A DNA stretch of 64,000 bases from assembly GCF_019429565.1 (NCBI RefSeq), contig NZ_JAHXSA010000001.1, forward strand, positions 434,001 to 498,000, in the 5' to 3' direction. The notes under the pieces were generated by a model. It made no database searches. It saw only the letters and a program-made list of their open reading frames with translations, and was not told where the DNA came from. This document shows, in pieces, positions 39,942 through 48,875 of the stretch (its first letter is position 1; the number at the start of each line of letters is the position of its first letter). Source of the DNA: Schaalia sp. ORNL0103 (GTDB lineage: Bacteria > Actinomycetota > Actinomycetes > Actinomycetales > Actinomycetaceae). Position numbers and translations under genes: made by a program.

Positions 39942-40715
39942 ATGAGTGCTGTCTCCGGCTTTTACACCTTCGCGAAGGGCGTGCTGACGCCCATCATGAC
40001 GCCCTGGATCAAGTTCACCGTGACGGGCGAAGAGAACCTGCCCGCCGAGGGCGGCTTCCTCCTGGTGCCCAACCACCTGTCCAACGTGGACCCGCTGTGC
40101 CTGTGCTGGTACTTCATGAAGCGCGACACCGCCGTGCGCTTCCTGGCGAAGAAGTCGATGTTCTCCGTGCCGGTGTTCGGTTGGATCATCAAGGGCATGG
40201 GGCTGATCCCCGTCAACCGCGACTCCAACCCCTCGGCCGTTCTGGCACCCACCCGCGAGGCACTGAAAGCCGGCGAGGTCGTCGGCATCTTCCCGGAGGG
40301 CACTCTCACGCGTGATCCCGACCAGTGGCCGATGGAGTTCAAGTCCGGCGCCGCCCGCCTGGCCCTTGACACGGGCGTGCCCGTCATTCCCGTCTCGCAG
40401 TGGGGACCGCAGGACATCATGGCCCCGTACAACGCCAAGGGCATCGACATGCGCCCGGGTCGACGCGTCTCGTATCACTTCGGCGAGCCCGTCGACCTGT
40501 CGGACCTCATGAGCCCCGCAGGGTCGGAGGATCACGAGGCCGTCAACGAGGCGACCAAGCGCATTAGCGACGCCGTGCGTGCGGGCGTGGGTAAGCTGCG
40601 CGGACTGCCCGTCCCCGAGCAGGTGTGGGACCCCACCACGCAGGCTGGCCCCTGGTGGGAAGAAGAGCTCGCGAAGAAGGCCAAGAAGGCGAAGAAGGCC
40701 CGCAAGAAGGGCTAA
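39942..40715 (+). CDS. plsC: 1-acyl-sn-glycerol-3-phosphate acyltransferase
   Basis: 257 residues. Acyltransferase blocks: NHLSNVDPL (the H-x4-D catalytic pair), MGLIPVNRDS, FPEGTLTRD and VPVIPVSQWG. It acylates lysophosphatidic acid to phosphatidic acid at the inner face of the membrane. It ends with a lysine-rich tail (KKAKKAKKARKKG). Its stop codon overlaps by 4 bp the stop of the convergent lipoprotein gene. Confidence 0.93.
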   Translation: MSAVSGFYTFAKGVLTPIMTPWIKFTVTGEENLPAEGGFLLVPNHLSNVDPLCLCWYFMKRDTAVRFLAKKSMFSVPVFGWIIKGMGLIPVNRDSNPSAVLAPTREALKAGEVVGIFPEGTLTRDPDQWPMEFKSGAARLALDTGVPVIPVSQWGPQDIMAPYNAKGIDMRPGRRVSYHFGEPVDLSDLMSPAGSEDHEAVNEATKRISDAVRAGVGKLRGLPVPEQVWDPTTQAGPWWEEELAKKAKKAKKARKKG

Positions 40716-41356
40716 TCGCGGATATCGACGACCATGCGCACCGGGTCGGACAAGAATCCGATCTGGAATTGGCGCGAGGTCGGCGCCCCGATGACGACGT
40801 GCGTGTTGTCCTCGAAGGTACCGTCCGAGACGACGTCCAGGTCACCCGCACGCGTATGAGTCCCGCCCGGGTAGGGGCTCTCGGTCGCCGTCATCGGCGT
40901 GCCGTCGATGACCAGATCCAGGACCGCCTCGCCTTCGACCTGGATGGGCAGGCCACGGCCCTGTTCCACCGCCTCATCCGTCCATGCTGCGCTCCACACT
41001 CCCGGCGTTCCCTCGCCCGAAAACTCGAGCACGACCCGCGTGAAACCCTCGTGCCTCGCCGCGCGAATCCCGGTCAGCACCAGAGCTTTTGCCGGGTCAT
41101 CCGAGCGCACCGGAGGCAATCCCTCCACGCTCGACATCCAGTTGTCGGCGTTGATCGGCTTGGTTGCGTCCAGACCCGGCTCGGACGTCGGCGTGGTCTC
41201 GGGTGTCGCGCTCGCGGTCGCAGACGCCGTGGGGGAGGAGCCTTTCGGCGTGGCCGCAGCTGACTGAGGCGCGTCCGTTGGGGCTCCGGGCGCGCACGCA
41301 CCCAACAGGAGCAGACAGGTGGCCGCGCTCGCGGCGAGGGCTCGACGGTGAGACAC
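40712..41356 (-). CDS. Putative lipoprotein with AMIN-like domain
   Basis: 214 residues. A signal peptide with lipobox LLLGAC (lipidated Cys21) is followed by a Thr/Ser/Ala/Pro-rich spacer (about residues 24-65). The folded domain of about 130 residues begins near GIRAARHEGFTRVVLEFSG and ends FLSDPVRMVVDIRD, the pattern of AMIN-like domains that bind cell-wall polymers. An AGGAGG precedes the ATG. It is divergent from gpsA, and its stop overlaps that of plsC. The role is probably in the cell envelope; no enzyme activity is evident. Confidence 0.8.
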   Translation of the reverse strand: MSHRRALAASAATCLLLLGACAPGAPTDAPQSAAATPKGSSPTASATASATPETTPTSEPGLDATKPINADNWMSSVEGLPPVRSDDPAKALVLTGIRAARHEGFTRVVLEFSGEGTPGVWSAAWTDEAVEQGRGLPIQVEGEAVLDLVIDGTPMTATESPYPGGTHTRAGDLDVVSDGTFEDNTHVVIGAPTSRQFQIGFLSDPVRMVVDIRD

Positions 41357-41420
41357 AGTTCCTCCTGGTGCGGGTCGGTTGTTTCGATCCTAGTAGAATG
41401 GTCTCGACAGGGAGGTCTCG

Positions 41421-42440
41421 ATGAGTATGACAACAGCAGCGGTCCTGGGAACGGGCGCGTGGGGAACGACATTCGCGCAGGTGCTCGCCGACGCGGGCGT
41501 GAACGTGACGATGTGGGGGCGTAACGCCGACACGATTTCGTTCATCAACGGGGGAGAGAACCCGACCTACCTTCCGGGGATCGCCCTGTCGGAGCACATC
41601 AACGCGACCACGGACATTGCCGAGGCCGTCGCCGGCCGCGAGCTCGTTGTCGTGGCCGTGCCCGTGAAGGCTGTGCGAGCCACCCTGAGCGCCGCGCGCG
41701 AGTCCTTCGCCCCCGACGTCGCCCTGCTGTCCCTGGCCAAGGGCCTCGAGCTCGGCTCCCTCAAGCGTGTCGACGAGATCATCGCCGAGGCCTCGGGCGT
41801 GCCGAGTAGCCGCATCGCCGTCCTGTCCGGCCCGAACCTCTCGCGCGAGATCGCGGAGCGCCAGCCCACGGCCACGGTCGTGGCTGCAACCGACGTGGAG
41901 CTGGCCAAGGAGATCGCGAAGGCCTGCCACAATTCCTACTTCCGCCCCTACGTGTCCACCGATGTCGTGGGCACGGAGATGGCGGGTGCGACCAAGAACG
42001 TCATTGCGGTGGCGATCGGTGCGGCCGAGGGCATGGGCTTGGGCATCAACACGCGCTCGACCCTCATCACCCGCGGCCTGGCGGAAATGACCCGCCTGGG
42101 CACCGCGCTCGGCGCCGACCCCGCAACTTTCGCGGGACTGTCCGGCATCGGCGACCTCGTGGCCACCTGCTCCTCGCGCCTGTCGCGCAACTTCTCCCTC
42201 GGCCACCGCCTGGGCTCCGGCATGGGACTGGCCGAGGCGCTGGCCCTGTCCCCGGGCGTCGTTGAGGGCGTCGCGTCGGCCTCGCCGATCCTGCAGGTCG
42301 CGGCCTCCGTCGGCGTGGATATGCCGATTACGGGCGCCGTCGTTGAGGTCGTCGAGGGACGCGCCAGCATCGAGGACATGGGCCGCATGCTGCTCGCACG
42401 CCCGCAGAAGATGGACGGCTGGAAGATCGAGCTGGTCTAA
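41421..42440 (+). CDS. gpsA: Glycerol-3-phosphate dehydrogenase [NAD(P)+]
   Basis: 339 residues. N-terminal Rossmann motif VLGTGAWGTTFAQVLADAG; catalytic lysines in SLAKGLE and GATKNVIAVAIG; also VLSGPNLSREIA and LSGIGDLVATCSS. It makes glycerol-3-phosphate for phospholipids, matching the neighbouring plsC. GGGAGG is 7 bp before the ATG, with TAGAAT further upstream. Confidence 0.96.
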   Translation: MSMTTAAVLGTGAWGTTFAQVLADAGVNVTMWGRNADTISFINGGENPTYLPGIALSEHINATTDIAEAVAGRELVVVAVPVKAVRATLSAARESFAPDVALLSLAKGLELGSLKRVDEIIAEASGVPSSRIAVLSGPNLSREIAERQPTATVVAATDVELAKEIAKACHNSYFRPYVSTDVVGTEMAGATKNVIAVAIGAAEGMGLGINTRSTLITRGLAEMTRLGTALGADPATFAGLSGIGDLVATCSSRLSRNFSLGHRLGSGMGLAEALALSPGVVEGVASASPILQVAASVGVDMPITGAVVEVVEGRASIEDMGRMLLARPQKMDGWKIELV

Positions 42441-42477
42441 ACGCCGCGCACGCGGGCGTGAAAAGCCTCCCGCGCGG

Positions 42478-42483
42478 TAGTCT
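42478..42483 (+). promoter_or_regulatory. -10 box of a leaderless ddl promoter
   Basis: TAGTCT, 7 bp, then ATG 42491. Confidence 0.5.
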
Positions 42484-42490
42484 TGGACCC

Positions 42491-43627
42491 ATGACTGCAA
42501 TTTCTCGTCCTCGCGTCCTTATCGTCTTCGGTGGACGCTCCTCCGAGCATGAGATCTCGTGCTCGACTGCCGCCGGTATCCTGACCGCTATCGACCGCAC
42601 CAAGTGGGACGTGATCCCGCTGGGTATCACGCGCGACGGCCAGTGGGTGCGCGTCGCCGATGACCCGTCGGCGCTGGAATTCAAGGACGGGAAGGGCCAG
42701 AGTGTCAGCGCCGGATCGACCCGCGTCGCGCTCACCCCGGGCGAGGGCAACCTCGTCGAACTCACCTACGAGGGCGACCCGGACGCCCCGGACTCGCGCG
42801 TCGTCGGCGTGGAGGACCTGGGCCACGTGGACATCGTGTTCCCGCTTCTGCACGGCCCCTACGGCGAGGATGGCACCATCCAGGGCCTCTTCGAGATGGC
42901 CGGCGTGCGCTACGTGGGCTGCGGCGTGACCTCCTCCGCCGTGTCCATGGACAAGCACCTCACCAAGACCGTCCTGGCCGCCGCCGGCATCGACGTCGGC
43001 CAGTGGGAGCTGGTCACCGCCCGCCAGTGGGACGCCGACGCCACCGCCTGCATGGACCGCATCGAGCGCCTCGGCTTCCCCGTCTTCGTCAAGCCCTGCC
43101 GTGCAGGCTCCTCGGTCGGCATCTCGCGCGTCACCTGCCGCGAGGACCTGCCTGTGGCCATCAAGGAGGCCGCGAACCACGACCCGCGCATCATCGTCGA
43201 GGCCTCCATCTCCGGCCGTGAGGTCGAGTGCGGTGTCCTCGGCTCGCGCTCCGACTGGCGCAGCGGTACCGCGCCCCTGGGCGAGATCGTCGTCCCCGAG
43301 GGCGAGTTCTACGACTACGAGCACAAGTACGTGGACGACGTGGTCGGACTGTCCTGCCCGGCCGACGTCGCCCCCGAATACGCCGATCGCATCCGCGAGA
43401 CCGCGTGGCGTGCCTTCGACGCCCTCGAGTGCGAGGGCCTGGCACGCGTCGACTTCTTCCTCGACGAGGCCAGCGACACCGTCATCATCAACGAAGTGAA
43501 CACGATGCCCGGTTTCACGCCCATCTCGATGTACCCGCAGATGTGGGCCGCCGCGGGCCTGTCCTACCCGGACCTGCTGACCGAACTGCTGACCGAGGCC
43601 GCGCAGCGCCCGCTCGGCCTGCGGTGA
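42491..43627 (+). CDS. ddl: D-alanine--D-alanine ligase
   Basis: 378 residues, ATP-grasp ligase making D-Ala-D-Ala for peptidoglycan. Motifs: VLIVFGGRSSEHEISC, HGPYGEDGTIQGLFEMAG, VKPCRAGSSVGISRV, and INEVNTMPGFTPISMYPQMW (metal and D-Ala2 binding). The serine and tyrosine of the usual active site are present. Start 42491 (MTAISRPRV) is chosen over 42458 because the fold begins there and a -10 box is 7 bp upstream. gpsA and an ATP-grasp paralogue flank it. Confidence 0.96.
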   Translation: MTAISRPRVLIVFGGRSSEHEISCSTAAGILTAIDRTKWDVIPLGITRDGQWVRVADDPSALEFKDGKGQSVSAGSTRVALTPGEGNLVELTYEGDPDAPDSRVVGVEDLGHVDIVFPLLHGPYGEDGTIQGLFEMAGVRYVGCGVTSSAVSMDKHLTKTVLAAAGIDVGQWELVTARQWDADATACMDRIERLGFPVFVKPCRAGSSVGISRVTCREDLPVAIKEAANHDPRIIVEASISGREVECGVLGSRSDWRSGTAPLGEIVVPEGEFYDYEHKYVDDVVGLSCPADVAPEYADRIRETAWRAFDALECEGLARVDFFLDEASDTVIINEVNTMPGFTPISMYPQMWAAAGLSYPDLLTELLTEAAQRPLGLR

Positions 43628-43679
43628 GTTCCCAGCCACGACCTCGTACATCCTTCATCCCCACGACAGAAAGAACACT

Positions 43680-44597
43680 ATGACGGCCCATCCCAAAGTC
43701 ACCCTGGTGACCTGCAAGTCCATGCCCAACCTCTTCAAAGGCGAGGAAGGTCTGCTCGACGAGCTGGCTGCGCGCGGCTGCGACCCTCAGATCAAGGTGT
43801 GGAACGACCCCGATGTCGACTGGTCCGAGGCTGGCATGGTCGTCGTGCGCTCCGTGTCCGACTACGCGAGCGACCGCCCCGCGTTCCTGGAGTGGACGAA
43901 GCAGCTGCGTCGCGTGCAGAACTCCGCGGATGTGCTGAACTGGAACACGGACAAGCACTACCTCAAGGAACTGGCCGCCCTGGGCATGCCCACGATTCCC
44001 ACGAACTGGCTGGAGCCCGAGCAGAACCTGTCGAAGCACCAGATCCACACGCGCTTCCCGGCCTTCGGTGAGTTCGTCGTCAAGCCCGCTGTGTCCTCCG
44101 GCGTGCGCGATATCGGCCGCTACACGACCGTCGACACACGCCAGCGCCAGGCCGCCATGCGCCAGGTCCAGGGCCTGCTCGGCGAGGGGCGTTCCGTGAT
44201 GATCCAGCGCTACGTCGAGGAGATCGACCTGCACGGCGAGATCTCGCTGGTCTTCTTCAACGGCCTGGTCTCCCACGCCGTCGAGAAGCGTTCCGCCCTG
44301 CACCCCGCCTCCGTCACCAACCCGGAGATGCACGAGGCCGTGGTGACCGCCGAGGCCGCCGACTCCGTCGCGTGGCAGTGGGGTGAGGAGATTCGCCGCG
44401 TCCTGCACGGTTACGTGCGCTCGCGCCTGGGCCACGACGAGCAGTTCCTCTTCAACCGCGTGGACCTGGTCCCCGACGGGAAGGGTTCCTTCCTGGTCAT
44501 GGAGGTCTCCCTCGTGGATGCCGACCTCTACCTGGGCGCCACCCCCGGCGCGCTCGGCAACTTCGCCGACGCGATTTCCGCTCGCGCCCACTGGTGA
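43680..44597 (+). CDS. ATP-grasp enzyme of the RimK/DcsG-like type
   Basis: 305 residues. It opens VTLVTCKSMPNLF, then VWNDPDVDWSEAGMVVVRSVSDYASDR, the N-terminal layout of ATP-grasp ligases related to the O-ureido-serine cyclo-ligase DcsG. Nucleotide-binding residues appear in FVVKPAVSSGVRDIGRY, and Mg-binding acids in ISLVFFNG and FNRVDLVPDG with VMEVSLVDADLYL. The product is probably an amide or ring-closed amino acid, but the substrate is unknown. It begins 52 bp after ddl in the same direction and may share its transcript. DcsG similarity is by pattern only and would not by itself imply cycloserine synthesis. Confidence 0.8.
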   Translation: MTAHPKVTLVTCKSMPNLFKGEEGLLDELAARGCDPQIKVWNDPDVDWSEAGMVVVRSVSDYASDRPAFLEWTKQLRRVQNSADVLNWNTDKHYLKELAALGMPTIPTNWLEPEQNLSKHQIHTRFPAFGEFVVKPAVSSGVRDIGRYTTVDTRQRQAAMRQVQGLLGEGRSVMIQRYVEEIDLHGEISLVFFNGLVSHAVEKRSALHPASVTNPEMHEAVVTAEAADSVAWQWGEEIRRVLHGYVRSRLGHDEQFLFNRVDLVPDGKGSFLVMEVSLVDADLYLGATPGALGNFADAISARAHW

Positions 44598-44687
44598 CGC
44601 ACGCCACCGCCGCGAGGGCAGTGCTCGAGTTTCCAAGCTCGGGTGGGTAGTGCTAAGCTCTATCCGTTGCCTTCACGGCGACGCGAT

Positions 44688-44764
44688 GGTGGCTGTAGTT
44701 CAGTTGGTAGAGCACCTGGTTGTGGTCCAGGACGTCGCGGGTTCGAGTCCCGTCAGCCACCCCA
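44688..44764 (+). tRNA. tRNA-His (anticodon GTG), with encoded CCA
   Basis: Acceptor GTGGCTG/CAGCCAC with the extra 5' G at 44688 opposite C73 (44761), the mark of tRNA-His. The anticodon loop TTGTGGT carries GTG at 44722-44724. CCA is encoded at 44762-44764. Confidence 0.95.
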
Positions 44765-44767
44765 CCG

Positions 44768-44794
44768 CCCCGGCGCTTACGCGCCGGGGTTTTT
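44768..44794 (+). terminator. Terminator after tRNA-His
   Basis: 9-bp perfect GC stem, 4-nt loop TTAC, then five T residues. Confidence 0.95.
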
Positions 44795-44845
44795 GTTTCT
44801 GGAGTATGCTTGTAACAAGCCAATTGACCGGACAAAGGAGTTGTC

Positions 44846-45904
44846 ATGCCCAGCGTGATTGCATACGGCTGTGACGATGCCACCACCCAGTTCCACCCCC
44901 TGCAGATCGACATTCGCGAACCCGGTGAGGGGGAGATCTACTTCGACGTCGCCTACGCGGGCATCTGCCACTCCGACATCCACGCCGCCCGTGGCGAGTG
45001 GGGCCCCGTGTCCTACCCGCTCGTGCCCGGTCACGAGTTCGTCGGCACCGTCTCTAAGGTTGGCCCCGGCGTCACCGAGTTCAAGGTGGGCGACCGCGTG
45101 GGCGTGGGCTGCATGGTCGGCTCCTGCGGCACGTGCGAGATGTGCGAATCCGACTACGAGCAGTGGTGCACGTCGACGCCCGGCACCCTGTGGACCTACC
45201 GCGCCGACGCCGAGGGCAACCCGACGACCGGTGGCTACTCGCGCGGCTTCACCGTGCGCGAGGACTTCGCGCTGCACGTGCCGGAATCCCTCGACTTCTC
45301 CGCCTGTGCGCCCCTCCTGTGCGCCGGCATCACGACCTACTCGCCGCTCAAGCACTACAACGTGGGCCCCGGCTCGCGCGTCGCCATCCTCGGCATGGGC
45401 GGCCTCGGACATGTGGGCGTGCAGATCGCCAAGGCTATGGGCGCGGACGTCTCCGTCATCTCCCACGGCCGCTCCAAGGAAGCCGACGCCCGCCGCTTCG
45501 GCGCCGACCACTTCTACGCCACCAGCGAGGAGGGCGTGCTCGAGTCCCTGCGCGGCTCCTTCGACCTCATCCTGTGCACCGTGTCCGCCGACGGCCTCGA
45601 CTACGCCGCTTACATGGCGGCCCTGCGCCCCTACGGTGTCTTCGTCGATGTGGGCCTGCCCACCGAACCCGTCTCGCTGCCGCTGCGCGCCTTCGTCAAC
45701 GGCGGCAAGTCTTTCGCGGGCTCCCAGATCGGCGGCATCGCCGAAACCCAGGAGATGCTCGACTTCTGCGCTGAACACGGCGTCATCCCGCAGGTCGAAA
45801 TGATCGGTGGCGAAGACATCACGCAGGCCTACGACAACATCGTCGCCTCGCGCGTGCGCTACCGCTACGTCATCGACACCTCCACGTTCCCCGAGACCGT
45901 GTGA
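44846..45904 (+). CDS. Zinc-dependent NAD(P) alcohol dehydrogenase (cinnamyl-alcohol-dehydrogenase type)
   Basis: 352 residues. Catalytic zinc ligands: GICHSDIHAA (Cys, His) with PLVPGHEFVGTV. Structural zinc cysteines: GSCGTCEMCESDYEQWC. Cofactor loop: VAILGMGGLGHVGVQIAK. This is the YahK/CAD branch of medium-chain dehydrogenases, which reduce aldehydes with NADPH. AAAGGAG is 5 bp before the ATG. It stands alone between two terminators. Confidence 0.93.
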   Translation: MPSVIAYGCDDATTQFHPLQIDIREPGEGEIYFDVAYAGICHSDIHAARGEWGPVSYPLVPGHEFVGTVSKVGPGVTEFKVGDRVGVGCMVGSCGTCEMCESDYEQWCTSTPGTLWTYRADAEGNPTTGGYSRGFTVREDFALHVPESLDFSACAPLLCAGITTYSPLKHYNVGPGSRVAILGMGGLGHVGVQIAKAMGADVSVISHGRSKEADARRFGADHFYATSEEGVLESLRGSFDLILCTVSADGLDYAAYMAALRPYGVFVDVGLPTEPVSLPLRAFVNGGKSFAGSQIGGIAETQEMLDFCAEHGVIPQVEMIGGEDITQAYDNIVASRVRYRYVIDTSTFPETV

Positions 45905-45921
45905 GCGTGAGAATGTGACAA

Positions 45922-45953
45922 GAAAGCCCCGGGCCGAGTGGCCCGGGGCTTTC
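45922..45953. terminator. Hairpin after the alcohol dehydrogenase, facing tRNA-Gly
   Basis: 14-bp perfect arms and a 4-nt loop GAGT; the stem ends in AAA/TTT, so it serves the dehydrogenase gene on one strand and tRNA-Gly on the other. Confidence 0.92.
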
Positions 45954-45960
45954 CTAGTGT

Positions 45961-46034
45961 TGGAGCGGATGACGGGAATCGAACCCGCGTGATCTGCTTG
46001 GAAGGCAGAGGCTCTACCATTGAGCTACATCCGC
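45961..46034 (-). tRNA. tRNA-Gly (anticodon TCC), with encoded CCA
   Basis: Acceptor GCGGATG/CATCCGC, anticodon loop CTTCCAA with TCC, T discriminator, and CCA encoded at 45963-45961. Confidence 0.95.
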
Positions 46035-46133
46035 GTACCCCCGAAGGGGACACGAAGATCCTAGCGGGTATTGTCCACGTGCGCGACATTTACACGCCCC
46101 TCCCGTATGATGGGGCACCGGACACCAGTCCAA

Positions 46134-46210
<77 letters not shown>

Positions 46211-46211
46211 A

Positions 46212-46236
46212 CCGCGGCCATAGCACCGCGTTTTTT
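46212..46236 (+). terminator. Weak terminator after tRNA-Pro
   Basis: 5-bp CGCGG/CCGCG stem followed by six T residues at 46231-46236. Confidence 0.7.
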
Positions 46237-46257
46237 CTTACGATCCCGGGGGAGTCC

Positions 46258-46539
46258 ATGCCGTCCTATCGCACCATCATGACGGTTACGACGCTGGCAC
46301 CCGGACACGCCCCCGAAGAAGTCGAGGCCGCCGCCCGTTCCGTCACCCGCCTCGAATCCTGGGACATCGCCATCGCCTCCGGCCAGCCCCGCGTCACCGC
46401 GCGCTTCACCGCCATCGATGACGCCGAGGCGCGCGCGACCCATCGCCAGATTCTGTCCTCCGTGCGCCTCGTCGCCGAGGTGCCCCGCGCCCGCTTGGCA
46501 GCCGTTGTGCGAGGGCGTTCCCACTACCTCGCCCCCTGA
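46258..46539 (+). CDS. Small protein of unknown function between tRNA-Pro and tig
   Basis: 93 residues: MPSYRTIMTVTTLAPGHAPE, then VEAAARSVTRLESWDI and IASGQPRVTARFTAIDDAEA, ending RARLAAVVRGRSHYLAP. The alternating pattern suggests a small alpha-beta fold (ferredoxin-like), with no motif I can name. A GGGGGAG is 3-9 bp upstream of the ATG, and codon use is like that of its neighbours, so it is probably real. It begins 48 bp after tRNA-Pro. Confidence 0.7.
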   Translation: MPSYRTIMTVTTLAPGHAPEEVEAAARSVTRLESWDIAIASGQPRVTARFTAIDDAEARATHRQILSSVRLVAEVPRARLAAVVRGRSHYLAP

Positions 46540-46756
46540 GTGCACCCGGCACCGCACCCTGCCCCGGCCTCGTGAATGGGGGAGAGTGGCACGTGCCCGT
46601 GTGGCGTTGCGCACTCGAAGCGCCCGTAGAGGGGTGGATATGCCCACTTACGGCCCGCGAATGAGGACATTAACGGGGTCGTGGCGTACACTAAGCGAGT
46701 TGTTATGCGCCCGAAATGGGCGTTCCCCCGATTTGTAGACTACGGAGCGTACGCAC

Positions 46757-48076
46757 GTGAAGAGCACCGTTGAAACCCTCGAGCCCACCAAGGTTCGTCT
46801 GACCGTTGAGGTTCCCTTCGAGGAACTGAAGTCCGAAATGGACAAGGCGTACAAGGAGATCGCCGGACAGGTCAACATCCCCGGCTTCCGTAAGGGCCAC
46901 GTGCCTCCGCGCATCATCGACCAGCGCTTCGGCCGCGCCGCCGTCATCGAGCAGGTCGTCAACCAGGTCCTGCCCGGCTACTACTCCGACGCCGTCAACG
47001 AGAACGACCTGCGCCCCATGGCTCAGCCCACCGTCGACGTCACCGAGATCCCCAACGTGACCGGTGCCCAGGGCGGCCAGCTCGTCTTCACCGCCGAGGT
47101 TGATGTCGTCCCCGCCTTCGAGCTGCCCGAGATCGACGAGAAGCTCGTCGTCGAGGTCGAGCCCACCGAGGTCACCGAAGAGGACGTCGAGAAGGAACTC
47201 GAGGACCTGCGTGGCCGCTTCGCCACCCTCAAGACCATCAACCGCAAGGCCAAGACCGGCGACTTCGCGACCATCGACCTGGTCGCCACCATCGACGGCA
47301 AGCAGGTTGACTCCGCCTCCGACGTCTCCTACGAGATCGGCTCCGGCTCCATGCTCGACGGCCAGGACACCGCCCTGCGCGGCACCAAGGCCGGCGAAGA
47401 GGTCACCTTCACCTCCAAGCTGAAGGGTGGCGAGCACGAGGGCGAAGAGGCCGAGGTGACCATCACCATCAAGGCCATGAAGACCCGCGAGCTGCCCAAG
47501 GCTGACGACGACTTCGCTCAGATGGTCTCCGAGTTCGACACCATCGACGAGCTCAAGGAAGACCTGAAGAAGCAGGCCGCCCAGTCCAAGGAGTCCCAGC
47601 AGGCCCTCGCCGCGCGCGACGCCCTCATCGACCTCCTCCTGGACAAGGTTGAGATCGTCCTGCCCGAGTCCGCGGTCGACCACCAGGTCGAGCACCGCGT
47701 CGGCGAGGACGCCAAGCCCAAGGCCAAGAAGGAAGCCCGCGAGGCCGTCGAGAAGGAAATCCGCACCGAGCTGCTCTCCGAGGCGCTGGCCAAGAAGTTC
47801 GACGTGCAGGTCTCCCAGCAGGAGCTGATCGACTACGCGATCCAGATGTCGCAGAACTTCGGCATCGACATCAACCAGCTGTTCTCCTCCTCCCAGCAGA
47901 TGGCCAACGTCGTGGCCGACCTGGGACGCTCCAAGGCCCTCATCGAGGCCCTCAAGGTCGTCACGGTGAAGGACACCAACGGCGCCGACGTCGACCTGAG
48001 CAAGTTCTTCGGCACCGATCCCGCCACCGAAGAGGGTGCGGAGATCATCACCGAGGTTACCGACGAGCAGGAGTGA
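46757..48076 (+). CDS. tig: Trigger factor (ribosome-associated chaperone, peptidyl-prolyl isomerase)
   Basis: 439 residues. N-terminal ribosome-binding domain with the signature GFRKGHVPPRIIDQRFG (about residues 44-60), then an FKBP-like domain (KTGDFATIDLVATIDG ... GSGSMLDGQDTALRGTKAG) and a long helical C-terminal chaperone domain ending in acidic residues. The GTG start at 46757 (MKSTVETLEPTKVRL) fits the family. It precedes clpP1, clpP2 and clpX, the common order. An inverted repeat GCGCCC/GGGCGT near 46706-46722 lies in its upstream region. Confidence 0.96.
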   Translation: MKSTVETLEPTKVRLTVEVPFEELKSEMDKAYKEIAGQVNIPGFRKGHVPPRIIDQRFGRAAVIEQVVNQVLPGYYSDAVNENDLRPMAQPTVDVTEIPNVTGAQGGQLVFTAEVDVVPAFELPEIDEKLVVEVEPTEVTEEDVEKELEDLRGRFATLKTINRKAKTGDFATIDLVATIDGKQVDSASDVSYEIGSGSMLDGQDTALRGTKAGEEVTFTSKLKGGEHEGEEAEVTITIKAMKTRELPKADDDFAQMVSEFDTIDELKEDLKKQAAQSKESQQALAARDALIDLLLDKVEIVLPESAVDHQVEHRVGEDAKPKAKKEAREAVEKEIRTELLSEALAKKFDVQVSQQELIDYAIQMSQNFGIDINQLFSSSQQMANVVADLGRSKALIEALKVVTVKDTNGADVDLSKFFGTDPATEEGAEIITEVTDEQE

Positions 48077-48117
48077 ACCGCGGCGGGCATACCCGCTGAC
48101 GAGTGACTGACTCTCAA

Positions 48118-48151
48118 CTGAGGGGGTGGGGCGAGAGCCTCGCCCCCTCAG
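48118..48151 (+). terminator. Hairpin after tig
   Basis: CTGAGGG... and ...CCCTCAG arms form a long GC stem with a small bulge, 40 bp after the tig stop. There is no strong T run. Confidence 0.7.
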
Positions 48152-48263
48152 TGCATGTGCCGACAGCGAAACGACGGCCCGGCGCGCGCACGAGCGGGCG
48201 CGCAGCGGGTACGGTTGACACCAATGGGGCCGACTGGGCCCGCGAACAGACGAGGAGGTACGC

Positions 48264-48875
48264 GTGAGCGTGCACAATACCGGGGCTGCCGGCGAAGGCT
48301 CGCAGCTGGGACTGGGCGACTCGGTCTACCAGCGCCTGCTCAAGGAGCGCATCATTTGGCTGGGTGGCGAGGTTCGCGATGAGAATGCGAACGCGATCTG
48401 CGCGCAGCTGCTGCTGCTCGCGGCCGAGGACCCGGACCGCGACATCTACCTGTACATCAACTCGCCTGGCGGCTCGGTGACGGCCGGCATGGCCATCTAC
48501 GACACGATGCAGTACATCAAGCCGGACGTCGTGACGGTCGGCATGGGCCTGGCTGCGTCGATGGGCCAGTTCCTGCTCACCGCGGGTGCCCCGGGCAAGC
48601 GCTACATCACGCCCCACGCCCGCGTTCTGCTGCACCAGCCCCTGGGCGGCGCCGGCGGCTCCGCGACGGAGATCCGCATCAACGCGGATCTGATCCTGGG
48701 TATGAAGAAGGAACTCGCTGCCATCACCGCTTCTCGCACGGGTAAGACCGTCGAGCAGGTGGAGGCCGACGGGGATCGCGACCACTGGTTTACGGCGCAG
48801 GAAGCCCTCGAGTACGGCTTCGTTGACCGCGTGATCGACAGCCCGCAGGAGATCGGAACGCGAGGAGAGAACTGA
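48264..48875 (+). CDS. clpP1: ATP-dependent Clp protease proteolytic subunit 1
   Basis: 203 residues. Serine protease triad in GLAASMGQF (Ser), VLLHQPLGG (His) and the aspartate of the DRDHW region. [21 protein letters not shown] is the usual oxyanion-hole stretch. GTG 48264 has GAGGAGG upstream. Its stop overlaps the clpP2 start by one base (TGATG), so the two subunits are translated together; in actinobacteria they form a mixed ClpP1P2 tetradecamer that works with ClpX and ClpC. Confidence 0.96.
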   Translation: MSVHNTGAAGEGSQLGLGDSVYQRLLKERIIWLGGEVRDENANAICAQLLLLAAEDPDRDIYLYINSPGGSVTAGMAIYDTMQYIKPDVVTVGMGLAASMGQFLLTAGAPGKRYITPHARVLLHQPLGGAGGSATEIRINADLILGMKKELAAITASRTGKTVEQVEADGDRDHWFTAQEALEYGFVDRVIDSPQEIGTRGEN

